A stretch of 54,026 bases of DNA. Origin: Clostridiales bacterium UBA3678 (GTDB lineage Bacteria > Bacillota > Clostridia > TANB77 > CAG-508). The stretch spans positions 172,427 through 226,452 of the forward strand of contig DFJF01000005.1 in NCBI GenBank assembly GCA_002372935.1. The letters are read 5' to 3'. The translations under genes and the position numbers were made by a program. The notes under the pieces are model-generated. The model did no database searches, had not been told where the DNA came from, and saw nothing but the letters and a program-made list of their open reading frames with translations. Positions 34,838 through 43,281 of this stretch are shown here, in pieces; positions within the stretch are counted from its first letter, which is position 1; the number at the start of each line of letters is the position of its first letter.

Positions 34838-35493
34838 TATTGTTCTCCTCCTTCCATTTTTTTGCTAGGAAGAATTTCTCCTTTATAAATCCATACTTTT
34901 ACACCGATTTTTCCATATGTTGTTGCAGCTTCTGCAAAACCATAATCAATATCAGCTCTTAAAGTTTGAAGTGGTATATTTCCTTCTTTATAGAATTCTG
35001 TTCTAGCCATGTCTGCTCCACCTAATCTTCCAGATACTGAAGTTTTGATTCCTGCAGCTCCAGCTTTCATAGTTTTTTGCATACATTGTTTCATTGCACG
35101 TCTAAATGAAATTCTTCTTTCTAGTTGTCCTGCTATATCCTCTGCAACTAGTTGTGCGTCAAGGCTTGTATTCTTAACCTCAACTACATTTAAATTTACG
35201 TCTTTTCCAATTAATTTTTTTACTTGATTTTTTAAGTCTTCTATTCCAGCTCCACCTTTTCCAATTAAAAGTCCTGGCTTAGCTGTATAAATATTGACTT
35301 TAACCATTTTAGCTGTTCTTTCTATTTCAATTTCAGAAATTCCAGCTTCATATTCTTTTTTCTTTAAAAATTTACGGATTTTTTGGTCTTCTACTAAACA
35401 ATCTGCGAAATGATTATCATCAGCATACCATTTAGAGCTCCAATCTTTGATTATTCCTAATCTTGCTCCTGTTGGGTTTACTTTTTGTCCCAT
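34837..35493 (-). CDS. rpsC: Ribosomal protein uS3
   Basis: 218 residues: MGQKVNPTGARLGIIKDWSSKWYAD, then the KH domain with GKGGAGIEDLKNQV, then the C-terminal domain GRLGGADMARTEFYKEGNIPLQTLRADIDYGFAEA. It forms part of the mRNA entry channel. Its stop overlaps the rplP start region by one base. Confidence 0.97.
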   Translation of the reverse strand: MGQKVNPTGARLGIIKDWSSKWYADDNHFADCLVEDQKIRKFLKKKEYEAGISEIEIERTAKMVKVNIYTAKPGLLIGKGGAGIEDLKNQVKKLIGKDVNLNVVEVKNTSLDAQLVAEDIAGQLERRISFRRAMKQCMQKTMKAGAAGIKTSVSGRLGGADMARTEFYKEGNIPLQTLRADIDYGFAEAATTYGKIGVKVWIYKGEILPSKKMEGGEQ

Positions 35494-35566
35494 TAGCTTT
35501 AAGCCTCCTTTTCTTTTTCTAAGAAGGGTTTTTGTTTTATTTTAAAACTTTGTTTCCCTTTTTAAT

Positions 35567-35914
35567 TTAATTTCTTTCCTTTAATACTATTGTAATATGA
35601 CTTGTTCTTTTTCTAATTCTTGAAGCTGATCCCTTTGCTGCAGGTCTTATTCTTTTTAGAGTTGGACCTTGATTTGCATAGATTTCAGCTATATATAGAT
35701 TTTCACTTTTCATATCATGATTATTTTCAGCATTTGCCATTGCTGATTTTAATAATTTTTCTATAATGTCTGAAGATGCTTTTGGTGTGAATTTTACTAT
35801 AGCTAAAGCTTCATCAACATTTTTTCCTCTTATTAAGTCTGCAACAATTTTTACTTTTCTTGATGAAATTCTTGCATATCTAAGAGTAGCTACTGCTTTT
35901 TTTTCTTCCTCCAT
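35567..35914 (-). CDS. rplV: Ribosomal protein uL22
   Basis: 115 residues: RYARISSRKVKIVADLIRGKNVDEALAI, and the extended loop reaching the exit tunnel (GPTLKRIRPAAKGSASRIRKRTSHITIVL). Mutations in this loop in other bacteria alter macrolide response; the sequence here looks normal. Confidence 0.97.
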   Translation of the reverse strand: MEEEKKAVATLRYARISSRKVKIVADLIRGKNVDEALAIVKFTPKASSDIIEKLLKSAMANAENNHDMKSENLYIAEIYANQGPTLKRIRPAAKGSASRIRKRTSHITIVLKERN

Positions 35915-35947
35915 CTTTACCTTTCCTTTCTATATAAAGATTTTTAT

Positions 35948-36220
35948 TTATTTAGTTGTTTTTTCTCCTGCATGACCTTTAAATGTTCTTGTAGGAGCAA
36001 ATTCACCTAATTTATGTCCTATCATTTCTTCTGATATATATACTGGAACATGTTTTCTTCCATCATGAACAGCTATTGTGTGACCAACCATTTGTGGATA
36101 AATTGTAGAAGCTCTTGACCATGTCTTTAAAACTTCTTTTTTTCCTTCGGCATTCATAGCTTCAATTCTTTTTAACAATTCTGGAGCTACATAAGGTACT
36201 TTTTTACTTGATCTTGACAT
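35948..36220 (-). CDS. rpsS: Ribosomal protein uS19
   Basis: 90 residues: MSRSSKKVPYVAPELLKRIEAMN and TWSRASTIYPQMVGHTIAVHDGRKHVPVYI. 30S head protein. It follows rplB by 5 nt. Confidence 0.97.
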   Translation of the reverse strand: MSRSSKKVPYVAPELLKRIEAMNAEGKKEVLKTWSRASTIYPQMVGHTIAVHDGRKHVPVYISEEMIGHKLGEFAPTRTFKGHAGEKTTK

Positions 36221-36225
36221 AAGTT

Positions 36226-37053
36226 CTATTTCCTCCTTTTAACTATAAATTTATTTGTTTGTTTTTTCTTATTTCTTGTCTTATATCCAAGAGCTGGTTT
36301 ACCCCAAGGTGTTAATGGTCCAGCGTGTCCTACAGGTGCTTTACCTTCACCACCACCATGTGGGTGATCTACTGGGTTCATTGCAGAACCTCTAACTTCT
36401 GGTCTCCATCCCATATGTCTTTTTCTTCCAGCTTTTCCTAATTTTACATTAGCATATTCAGAGTTTCCAATAACTCCTATTGTTGCTCTACAATTTGCTA
36501 AAATTAATCTCATTTCTCCAGAAGGTAATCTTACATGTGCATATTTTCCTTCTTTGGCCATTAATTGAGCACTTTGTCCAGCAGCTTTTACAAGTTTTCC
36601 ACCTTGTCCTGGATTTAATTCTATATTGTGGATTAAAGTACCAACTGGAATACTGTTGATTTCCATACAGTTTCCTGGTTTAATATCAGCTGATTTTCCA
36701 GATATTACTTTATCTCCATCTTTTAAATTTTCTGGTGCTAAAATATATGATTTAACTCCATCTTCATATTGAATTAAAGCTATATTTGCACTTCTGTTTG
36801 GATCATATTCAATTCCAATTACTGTTGCTTCCATATCATCTTTTTGACGTTTGAAATCCATTATTCTATATTTTTGTCTATTTCCTCCACCTTGATGACG
36901 TACTGTTATTCTACCATAAGAGTTTCTTCCTGCTTTTTCTTTCTTTACTGCTAATAAAGATTTTTCAGGAGTCTTTTTTGTAATTTCTTTGTAGTCTAAT
37001 ACTGTCATATTTCTTCTTGATGGTGTATAGGCATTAAATTTTTTTGTTGCCAT
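36226..37053 (-). CDS. rplB: Ribosomal protein uL2
   Basis: 275 residues: YTPSRRNMTVLDYKEITKKTPEKSLL at the start, then HHQGGGNRQKYRI-like RHQGGGNRQKYRIMDFKR, and the C-terminal peptidyl-transferase-adjacent block VRGSAMNPVDHPHGGGEGKAP with its conserved histidine. It is essential for subunit joining. A 98-nt gap to rplW upstream has no recognisable feature. Confidence 0.97.
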   Translation of the reverse strand: MATKKFNAYTPSRRNMTVLDYKEITKKTPEKSLLAVKKEKAGRNSYGRITVRHQGGGNRQKYRIMDFKRQKDDMEATVIGIEYDPNRSANIALIQYEDGVKSYILAPENLKDGDKVISGKSADIKPGNCMEINSIPVGTLIHNIELNPGQGGKLVKAAGQSAQLMAKEGKYAHVRLPSGEMRLILANCRATIGVIGNSEYANVKLGKAGRKRHMGWRPEVRGSAMNPVDHPHGGGEGKAPVGHAGPLTPWGKPALGYKTRNKKKQTNKFIVKRRK

Positions 37054-37151
37054 AATTTTTCTCTCCTTAAAATTTATATTTATAGGTTTTTTTCCTGCCC
37101 TATTACAGATAAAATTTATTTTCCTAGTTTTTTCTAGATATACTAAACAAA

Positions 37152-37499
37152 TTATGCTCCCATAAATTCTTCGATAGAATCTTTATATTTTTTAGAAGCT
37201 TTAACTGTTTTTCCGCCTTTTCCTAAATATGTAGTATCTGTTGGATTTGTATCTATTGTAACAATAGCTTTTTTCCAATCTGATGTTTTTCCTTGATGAT
37301 ATCCTACTCTTTTCTTTTTTCCACTAACACTTATTGTGTTTACTTTTAATACTTTTACTTCAAAAAGTTTTTCAACAGCATTTGCTATTTCAACTTTTGT
37401 AGCATTTTTGTTTACTTTGAAAGTATACTTACCTTCTTGCATAGCATCATTACTTTTTTCAGTAACAACTGGTGCAATTATAATTTCTTCTGGTAACAT
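37152..37499 (-). CDS. rplW: Ribosomal protein uL23
   Basis: 115 residues: EEIIIAPVVTEKSNDAMQEGKYTFKVNKNATKVEIANAVEKLF. It is the exit-tunnel protein that docks trigger factor and SRP. A tail of about 15 residues extends beyond the usual end. It abuts rplD. Confidence 0.96.
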   Translation of the reverse strand: MLPEEIIIAPVVTEKSNDAMQEGKYTFKVNKNATKVEIANAVEKLFEVKVLKVNTISVSGKKKRVGYHQGKTSDWKKAIVTIDTNPTDTTYLGKGGKTVKASKKYKDSIEEFMGA

Positions 37500-38123
37500 T
37501 TAAGCGTACACCTCCTCTAATTTTTTTACAGTATCAAGTGGTAAAACTAAATTTGTATATTTTAATAAATCATAAACATTTATCTCATTTACTAAAATTG
37601 TTTTAGCTCCTTCTATATTATTTGTAGAAGCTTGAACATTAAGATTCTTTTCAGGTAAAACAACTAATGTTTTTCCTGTTAATTTTAAATCTGTAAATGC
37701 TTTTACCATTGATTTTGTTTTTATTTCTTTAAGTTCTAATTTATCAACTACTGTTAATTCTTTTTCAAGAACTTTTGAACTTAATACTGATCTTATTGCT
37801 AATTGTTTTTCCTTTTTATTAATTGTATATCTGTATGAACGTGGTTTTGGTCCTAAAGCAATACCACCTTTAATCCATTGTGGAGCTCTAATAGAACCTT
37901 GTCTTGCTCTACCTGTTCCTTTTTGTCTCCATGGTTTTCTTCCACCACCACGAACTTCTGATCTTGTTTTTGTACTTTGTGTACCTTGTCTTTGATTAGC
38001 TAAATAGTTTACTAATACTTCATGAACAATGTTTTCATTTGGTTCAATTCCAAATACCTTTTCATTTAAATCTACATCACTAATCTTTTTACCTTTTATA
38101 TCATAAACGTCTACCTTTGGCAT
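37500..38123 (-). CDS. rplD: Ribosomal protein uL4
   Basis: 207 residues: VDVYDIKGKKISDVDLNEKVFGIEPNENIVHEVLVNYLANQRQGTQSTKTRSEVRGGGRKPWRQKGTGRARQG, the tunnel-lining loop. In E. coli uL4 represses the S10 operon through the rpsJ leader; a leader of different sequence lies before rpsJ here. Confidence 0.97.
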   Translation of the reverse strand: MPKVDVYDIKGKKISDVDLNEKVFGIEPNENIVHEVLVNYLANQRQGTQSTKTRSEVRGGGRKPWRQKGTGRARQGSIRAPQWIKGGIALGPKPRSYRYTINKKEKQLAIRSVLSSKVLEKELTVVDKLELKEIKTKSMVKAFTDLKLTGKTLVVLPEKNLNVQASTNNIEGAKTILVNEINVYDLLKYTNLVLPLDTVKKLEEVYA

Positions 38124-38140
38124 CTTTCTTCCTCCTTTCC

Positions 38141-38773
38141 TTAATTAGCCTTAACTGATGATTTTATTTTTAAGATAGCTCCTTTAGCTCCTGGAACACT
38201 ACCTTTTACTAATATTACATTTTTATCCATGTCAACTCTAACAACATCTAAATTTTGGATTGTAATTGTGTTGCTTCCCATATGTCCTGGAAGTTTTTTG
38301 CCTTTAAATACTCTTCCTGGTGTAGATGTTGGTCCCATTGATCCTGGTCTTCTATGATACATAGATCCATGTCCCATTGGACCTCTTTGTTGTCCATGTC
38401 TTTTTATAACACCTTGGAACCCTTTACCTTTTGAAGTTCCTTGAATATCAACTTTTTCTCCCGCTTGGAATACATCTGCTTTTATTTCATCTCCAACTTT
38501 TACACCTTCGATTGAATCTAATCTAAATTCTCTTAAATGTTTTTTGTTTTCAATTTTTGATTTAGCAAAATGTCCTGCTTCTGGTTTGTTAATATGTTTT
38601 GGCTTAACTTCTCCAAAACCTAATTGTAAAGCATCATATCCATCTGTTTCTACAGTTTTAACTTGTGCAACTACACATGGTCCTGCTTCAATAACTGTTA
38701 CTGGAATAACATTTCCTTTTTCATCAAATATTTGTGTCATTCCTATTTTTCTTCCTATTATTCCTTTTTTCAT
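38141..38773 (-). CDS. rplC: Ribosomal protein uL3
   Basis: 210 residues from the ATG at 38773, which has GGAGGG 9 nt upstream; the open frame extends 17 codons further but that part (SQPIGGKER) has no ribosome site. MKKGIIGRKIGMTQIFDEKGNVIPVTVI, then GKGFQGVIKRHGQQRGPMGHGSMYHRRPGSMG. It reaches the peptidyl transferase centre. Confidence 0.96.
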   Translation of the reverse strand: MKKGIIGRKIGMTQIFDEKGNVIPVTVIEAGPCVVAQVKTVETDGYDALQLGFGEVKPKHINKPEAGHFAKSKIENKKHLREFRLDSIEGVKVGDEIKADVFQAGEKVDIQGTSKGKGFQGVIKRHGQQRGPMGHGSMYHRRPGSMGPTSTPGRVFKGKKLPGHMGSNTITIQNLDVVRVDMDKNVILVKGSVPGAKGAILKIKSSVKAN

Positions 38774-38893
38774 TCTTTCTTTCCCTCCTATTGGCTGACT
38801 CCAAAATTGTGCCAGCATTGGCATTTTTTAAGTATATTTTTTGTTTCTAGTGGTTTCAACTTTGTATTTCCACATTTAATCAACTTATTGTGA

Positions 38894-39217
38894 TTATAAT
38901 TTTATCTCTATATCAACACCAGCTGGTAATTCTAATTTCATTAAAGAATCTACAGTTTTTTGTGTTGGATAAAGTATATCAATAACTCTTTTATGAGTTC
39001 TCATCTCAAATTGTTCTCTTGAATCTTTGTGTTTGTGTGGAGAACGAATTACTGTTACTATTTCCTTTTTTGTTGGTAATGGAATAGGTCCTGAAACTTT
39101 TGCTCCTGTCTTTTTAGCAGTATCTACTATTTTTGCAGCAGACTGATCTAAAATAGATGGTTCATAAGCCTTTACCCTTATTCTGATTTTTTCGCTTGTA
39201 GCAACTGTTTTTGCCAT
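38894..39217 (-). CDS. rpsJ: Ribosomal protein uS10
   Basis: 107 residues, first gene of the block: KIRIRVKAYEPSILDQSAAKIVDTAKKTGAKVSGPIPLPTKKE, HKDSREQFEMRTHKRVIDI. 30S head protein, also known as NusE in antitermination. AGGAGG lies upstream. Promoter and a structured leader of about 265 nt precede it. rpsL-rpsG-fusA-tufA are not upstream. Confidence 0.97.
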   Translation of the reverse strand: MAKTVATSEKIRIRVKAYEPSILDQSAAKIVDTAKKTGAKVSGPIPLPTKKEIVTVIRSPHKHKDSREQFEMRTHKRVIDILYPTQKTVDSLMKLELPAGVDIEIKL

Positions 39218-39483
39218 ACTAATTTCCCTCCTTTAAAATAATATTTTTTGAATATAGCTTGGCAAGTAGTAACGCTACCTGGTGTTTTGTAAATAACCAG
39301 TATAAAATCCCAAGTCTGTATGATATACTTTGGGATAAGTGCTTTACTTTTAAACAGGCATAAATAGCCTATTTAGAAACTTACCGCCTGGTCTAAGCCA
39401 TGACATACTCCGCTGAAGTTCCCTCCACCCACTCATATCAAAGGGATGTAGCCACATTCAGCATCAACGCTAAAATTCATACA
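39218..39483 (-). ncRNA. Structured 5' leader of the S10-spc operon
   Basis: This non-coding stretch is clearly more GC-rich than its surroundings. On the transcribed minus strand it holds several stems: GCTGAA/TTCAGC (39457-39462 with 39412-39417), TGG/CCA and AGGC/GCCT (39367-39370 with 39356-39359), a strong ATCCCAA/TTGGGAT stem with an inner GTAT/ATAC (39307-39336), CTGGT/ACCAG (39279-39300) and a GGTAG hairpin near 39260-39278. There is no U-run, so attenuation by termination is unlikely. An autogenous ribosomal-protein binding leader is the natural guess; I do not recognise its family. Confidence 0.6.
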
Positions 39484-39489
39484 TAGCAC

Positions 39490-39518
39490 ATTATATAATA
39501 ATTTTTGCGTTCTGTCAA
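39490..39518 (-). promoter_or_regulatory. Consensus promoter of the S10-spc operon
   Basis: The minus strand has TTGACA (39513-39518), 17 nt, and TATAAT (39490-39495), a perfect match. The 12-mer AAATCCCTTGAC around the -35 box is identical to the one at the divergent por promoter. Confidence 0.85.
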
Positions 39519-39642
39519 GGGATTTTTGGGATTTTTCACACAAAATCTTTGAGCATAAAATTTTTTTGTTAAATAATAAAATTTCACTTTTTTGGTAAAA
39601 TCTTCTACTAAATTAATTTTACAAAATCAGTGCAGAAATCCC

Positions 39643-39671
39643 TTGACTTTTTTACATTAGAATAATATACT
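39643..39671 (+). promoter_or_regulatory. Promoter of porGDAB
   Basis: The plus strand has TTGACT (39643-39648), 17 nt, and TATACT (39666-39671), 60 nt before the porG ATG. It shares the AAATCCCTTGAC context with the rpsJ promoter in inverted orientation. Confidence 0.7.
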
Positions 39672-39730
39672 TACCTTATAAAATGATGAAAAATATTTCA
39701 AAATTTTAAATTTAAAAAGGAGGCTAAATT

Positions 39731-40309
39731 ATGAATGACTTAATTGAAATTAGATGGCATGGTAGAGGTGGTCAAGGTGCCAAAACTGCATCATTGTTGT
39801 TAGCAGATGCAGCATTTAATACAGGAAAATACATTCAAGGATTTCCAGAATATGGTCCAGAAAGAATGGGTGCACCAATTACTGCATATAATCGTATAAG
39901 CAATAATCCTATAACAGTTCATAGCAACATATATGAGCCAGATTATGTAGTAGTTGTTGATGATACTCTATTAGAATCTGTTGATGTTACAGCAGGTCTT
40001 AAAGAAAAAGGTGCCATAGTGATTAACACAACAAAATCTCCAGAATACATTAAAAGCATGTTAAAAGGATATTCTGGTGGAGTTTATACTATTGATGCAA
40101 GAAAAATATCAATGGAAACATTAGGAAAATATTTTCCAAATACACCAATGCTTGCAGCAATCGTAAAAGTTACAGGCATAATGAATGATGAAGACTTTAT
40201 TAAAGATATGGAAGGATCTTTTAAACATAAATTTGCTAAAAAACCAGAAGTTATAGATGGAAATATGAAAGCCATTGAAATGGCTCTTCAAGAAGTACAA
40301 AAAATCTAG
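39731..40309 (+). CDS. porG: 2-oxoacid:ferredoxin oxidoreductase, gamma subunit
   Basis: 192 residues. EIRWHGRGGQGAKTASLLLADAAF... GFPEYGPERMGAPITAYNRI is the gamma (POR catalytic) domain signature. With the delta, alpha and beta genes downstream it forms the four-subunit enzyme that decarboxylates a 2-oxoacid, probably pyruvate, to acyl-CoA and CO2 while reducing ferredoxin. AGGAGG lies 9 nt upstream. First of four tightly packed genes. Confidence 0.93.
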   Translation: MNDLIEIRWHGRGGQGAKTASLLLADAAFNTGKYIQGFPEYGPERMGAPITAYNRISNNPITVHSNIYEPDYVVVVDDTLLESVDVTAGLKEKGAIVINTTKSPEYIKSMLKGYSGGVYTIDARKISMETLGKYFPNTPMLAAIVKVTGIMNDEDFIKDMEGSFKHKFAKKPEVIDGNMKAIEMALQEVQKI

Positions 40310-40325
40310 AGAAAGGATGATATAA

Positions 40326-40628
40326 ATGACTGATATAAATAATAATACACCTATGGAAGATTTAACAATAGGTGGAAATATATATGAAGCAGGAAATGCC
40401 ATGAATTTCAAAACTGGTGATTGGAGAAGCATGAGACCTGTTTATATTTCAGATAAATGTAAACAATGTGGTCTTTGTTTCCCTGTTTGCCCTGAAAATG
40501 CAATTCCTGTGAACAAAGATTTAAAAAGAGAAGATTTTAATTATGATTATTGCAAAGGATGTGGAGTATGTGCTAAGGTTTGCCCATTCCAAGCAATTGA
40601 AATGAAGGAAGAAGGTGTTCAAGAATGA
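40326..40628 (+). CDS. porD: 2-oxoacid:ferredoxin oxidoreductase, delta (ferredoxin-like) subunit
   Basis: 100 residues. Two [4Fe-4S] motifs are complete: CKQCGLCFPVCPENAI near residue 41 and CKGCGVCAKVCPFQAI near residue 78. It carries electrons from the TPP site to ferredoxin. The start lies 16 nt after porG with GAAAGGATG upstream; its stop overlaps the porA start by 4 nt. Confidence 0.93.
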   Translation: MTDINNNTPMEDLTIGGNIYEAGNAMNFKTGDWRSMRPVYISDKCKQCGLCFPVCPENAIPVNKDLKREDFNYDYCKGCGVCAKVCPFQAIEMKEEGVQE

Positions 40629-41809
40629 GTATTAGAGAAAGATTAAGTGGTAATGAAGCTGCTGCTACTGCTATGAAGCAAATCAATCCTGATGTAGTTG
40701 CTGCCTTCCCTATTACCCCATCAACAGAAATCCCTCAATATTTTTCAACTTTTGTTGCAAATGGTCAGGTAGATACAGAATTTGTTGCTGTTGAATCTGA
40801 GCATAGTGCAATGAGTGCATGTATTGGTGCTGAAGCTGCAGGTTCTCGTGCTATGACTGCTACTTCTGCAAATGGATTATCTTTAATGTGGGAAATGATT
40901 TACATAGCTTCAAGTTTACGTTTACCTATTGTTATGTCTTTAGTAAACAGAGCAGTTTCTGGACCTTTAAACATACATAGTGATCACTCAGATGCTATGG
41001 GAGTTAGAGATGCAGGATGGATTATGTTGTTCTCAGAAAATAATCAAGAGGCTTATGATAATTTACTTATGGCTAATAGAATTGCAGAACATAAAGATGT
41101 TCTACTTCCTCTAATGGTTTGCCAAGATGGATTTATTACATCACATGCAATTGAAAATATTATGTTAGAAGAAGATTCTGAAGTTAAACGTTTTGTTGGA
41201 ACATATAAACCTGAACATTATTTATTAAATAGAGCTGAACCTATAGCTGTTGGTCCTTTAGATTTACAATCTTACCTATTTGAGCACAAAGCTCAACAAG
41301 GTGAAGCTATGAAAAAAGCAAAAGATGTTATTTTAGAAGTTTCTAAAGAATTTGAAGCTTGGACTGGTAGACATTATGGATTATTTGAAGAATACAAATT
41401 AGATGATGCAGAAATTGCTATTGTTTGTATGAACTCAACAGCAGGAACTGCAAAAGAAACTATAAATAAACTTCGTGAGCAAGGTGTTAAAGCTGGTCTA
41501 TTAAAATTAAGAGTATTTAGGCCATTCCCTGGAGAAGAAATTGCAAAAGCACTTTCTCATTGCAAAGCTGTTGCAGTTTTAGATAAATCTGATTCTTTAA
41601 ATGCTGCTGGTGGTGCTTTATTTGAAGATGTAACATCTGGAATGTTTGTAAATAAAGTTAATGTTCCAACTATAAATTATATTTATGGAATCGGTGGTCG
41701 TGATACAAAAGTTGATGATATTGAATCAGTTTACAAAGATTTAATGGAAATAGTAAATACTGGAGATATTGGAAATCCATATAGATATTTAGGATTAAGG
41801 AGGAAATAA
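40625..41809 (+). CDS. porA: 2-oxoacid:ferredoxin oxidoreductase, alpha subunit
   Basis: 394 residues. GNEAAATAMKQINPDVVAAFPITPSTEIPQYFS and VAVESEHSAMSACIGAEAAGSRAMTATSANGLSLMWEMIY are standard alpha-chain segments; the C-terminal transketolase-like domain (VAVLDKSDSLNAAGGALFEDV) is intact. The AFPITPSTEI motif is usual for pyruvate-type enzymes, but substrate cannot be proven from sequence. It starts in an ATGA overlap with porD. Confidence 0.93.
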   Translation: MSIRERLSGNEAAATAMKQINPDVVAAFPITPSTEIPQYFSTFVANGQVDTEFVAVESEHSAMSACIGAEAAGSRAMTATSANGLSLMWEMIYIASSLRLPIVMSLVNRAVSGPLNIHSDHSDAMGVRDAGWIMLFSENNQEAYDNLLMANRIAEHKDVLLPLMVCQDGFITSHAIENIMLEEDSEVKRFVGTYKPEHYLLNRAEPIAVGPLDLQSYLFEHKAQQGEAMKKAKDVILEVSKEFEAWTGRHYGLFEEYKLDDAEIAIVCMNSTAGTAKETINKLREQGVKAGLLKLRVFRPFPGEEIAKALSHCKAVAVLDKSDSLNAAGGALFEDVTSGMFVNKVNVPTINYIYGIGGRDTKVDDIESVYKDLMEIVNTGDIGNPYRYLGLRRK

Positions 41810-41811
41810 TT

Positions 41812-42762
41812 ATGGCATATAATATGAAAGAAATAGTAGCTACAAAAAAGCCTCATTTTACATCAGGACACAGAATGTGTGCTGGATGTGGAGCTCCTGT
41901 TGTGGCTAGAATGATTATGAGAGCTTTAAAAGATGAAGATCATGCTGTTGTGGCAAATGCTACAGGATGTATGGAAGTTTCTACTTTCATTTATCCATAT
42001 ACATCATGGGAAGATTCTTTTATACACACAGCATTTGAGTGTGCTGCTTCTACACTTTCTGGCGTAGAGGCTGCTTACAAATCTCTTAAAAAACAAGGAA
42101 AACTACCACAAGAAGGAGATACAAAATTCATTGCATTTGGTGGAGATGGCGGAACTTATGATATAGGTCTTCAAGCACTTTCTGGTGCTATGGAAAGATG
42201 GCATGACATGACTTATGTATGTTATGATAATGGTGCATATATGAATACAGGTATTCAACGTTCTTCTGCAACACCAAAGTTTGCAGATACAACAACAACA
42301 CCTGCAGGTTCAGTTATTCCAGGAAAAATGCAAAGCAGAAAAGATTTAACAGGAATAATGGCAAATCACCATTTACCTTATGTCGCACAATCTATTGCTT
42401 TTGGAGATTTTAGAGACTTATATGAAAAAGCTGAAAAAGCAATTTATACTGAAGGCCCAACATTTTTAAATGTTATGTCTCCATGCCCTCGTGGTTGGGG
42501 ATATCCAACAGAAGATTTAATGACAATTAACAAACTTGCTGTTCAAACCTGTTACTGGCCTTTATATGAAGTTGTTGATGGTAAATATCACATTACATTT
42601 AAACCAGGAAAAAAACTTCCAATTGAAGAATTTTTAAAACCTCAAAAAAGATTTAGACATATGTTTAAACCTGGAAATGAGTGGATGATTGAAGAATTCC
42701 AAAAAGAAGTTGATAGACGTTGGCAAGAGCTTTTAGACTTAGAAGAAATGTCAAATAAATAA
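41812..42762 (+). CDS. porB: 2-oxoacid:ferredoxin oxidoreductase, beta subunit
   Basis: 316 residues. TPP and Mg binding are shown by FGGDGGTYDIGLQALSGAMER and CYDNGAYMNTGIQRS. Cysteines RMCAGCG, NATGC and SPCPRGWG can ligate the third cluster. It completes the Por operon: two nt separate it from porA. A GGGACGG palindrome after the stop probably ends the transcript. Confidence 0.93.
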   Translation: MAYNMKEIVATKKPHFTSGHRMCAGCGAPVVARMIMRALKDEDHAVVANATGCMEVSTFIYPYTSWEDSFIHTAFECAASTLSGVEAAYKSLKKQGKLPQEGDTKFIAFGGDGGTYDIGLQALSGAMERWHDMTYVCYDNGAYMNTGIQRSSATPKFADTTTTPAGSVIPGKMQSRKDLTGIMANHHLPYVAQSIAFGDFRDLYEKAEKAIYTEGPTFLNVMSPCPRGWGYPTEDLMTINKLAVQTCYWPLYEVVDGKYHITFKPGKKLPIEEFLKPQKRFRHMFKPGNEWMIEEFQKEVDRRWQELLDLEEMSNK

Positions 42763-42792
42763 AATTATTTTATTTTATTGTCAATTGTTTTC

Positions 42793-42843
42793 TTTCATTT
42801 TGGGACGGTCCTTTTTAAAAAAGAACCGTCCCTATTTGAAATT
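42793..42843. repeat. Dispersed GGGACGG palindrome, copy 2
   Basis: TTTCATTTTGGGACGGTCC, then a T/A core, then GAACCGTCCC and TATTTGAAAT. It lies between convergent porB and the recombinase fragment and supplies the stop codon of the fragment. As RNA it would be a strong hairpin in both directions. Confidence 0.8.
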
Positions 42844-43266
42844 ACTATTTAATATGGCAATCTTTCCAAGCCCTAAATTAACATGCCAATCAAATATTTT
42901 TCTTACAATATCAGCTGCAACTTCATCTATAACAAGCTTGTGCTTATCCTTTTCATCTTTTACATAACCATAAGATGGAAAGCTACCAACAAACTCGCCT
43001 CTTTTCTTTTTTCCGTTTAAGCTACTTCTAATTTTTATTGATACATCTCTCGCATATTCATCATTTATTAAGTTTTTAAATGGTAATAAGATTGTATTTA
43101 CACTCTCTGGATTTTTAAAACTATCTATAAAATCATTAATGGCAATAAATCTAATATTAAATAATGGTGTGTTAATATAATTATATAAAAAATCTGGTAT
43201 TTCATCTGATAATATTTTTAAATATTCTTTTATGGTCTCGTTTAAATTCAAGAAATATTTCTCCAT
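42832..43266 (-). pseudogene. Truncated large serine recombinase
   Basis: 144 residues that match only the middle of a large serine recombinase: the end of the resolvase domain (RFIAINDFIDSFKNPES) and the start of the Recombinase domain (YARDVSIKIRSSLNGKKKRGEFVGSFPSYGYVKDEKDKHKLVIDEVAADIVRKIFDWH). The N-terminal catalytic part, with its serine, and the zinc-ribbon and coiled-coil C-terminus are missing. The reading frame ends in a TAG contributed by the GGGACGG palindrome at the junction. It cannot be active and marks a lost integrative element. Confidence 0.85.
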
Positions 43267-43281
43267 TTTTCTCTCTTTATT

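Noticed and set aside
39218..39483. tRNA, tmRNA, 6S or SRP RNA in the rpsJ upstream region
   Set aside because: No tRNA cloverleaf or CCA, no SRP GGAA loop context, no tmRNA tag frame, and the block is collinear with the rpsJ promoter.
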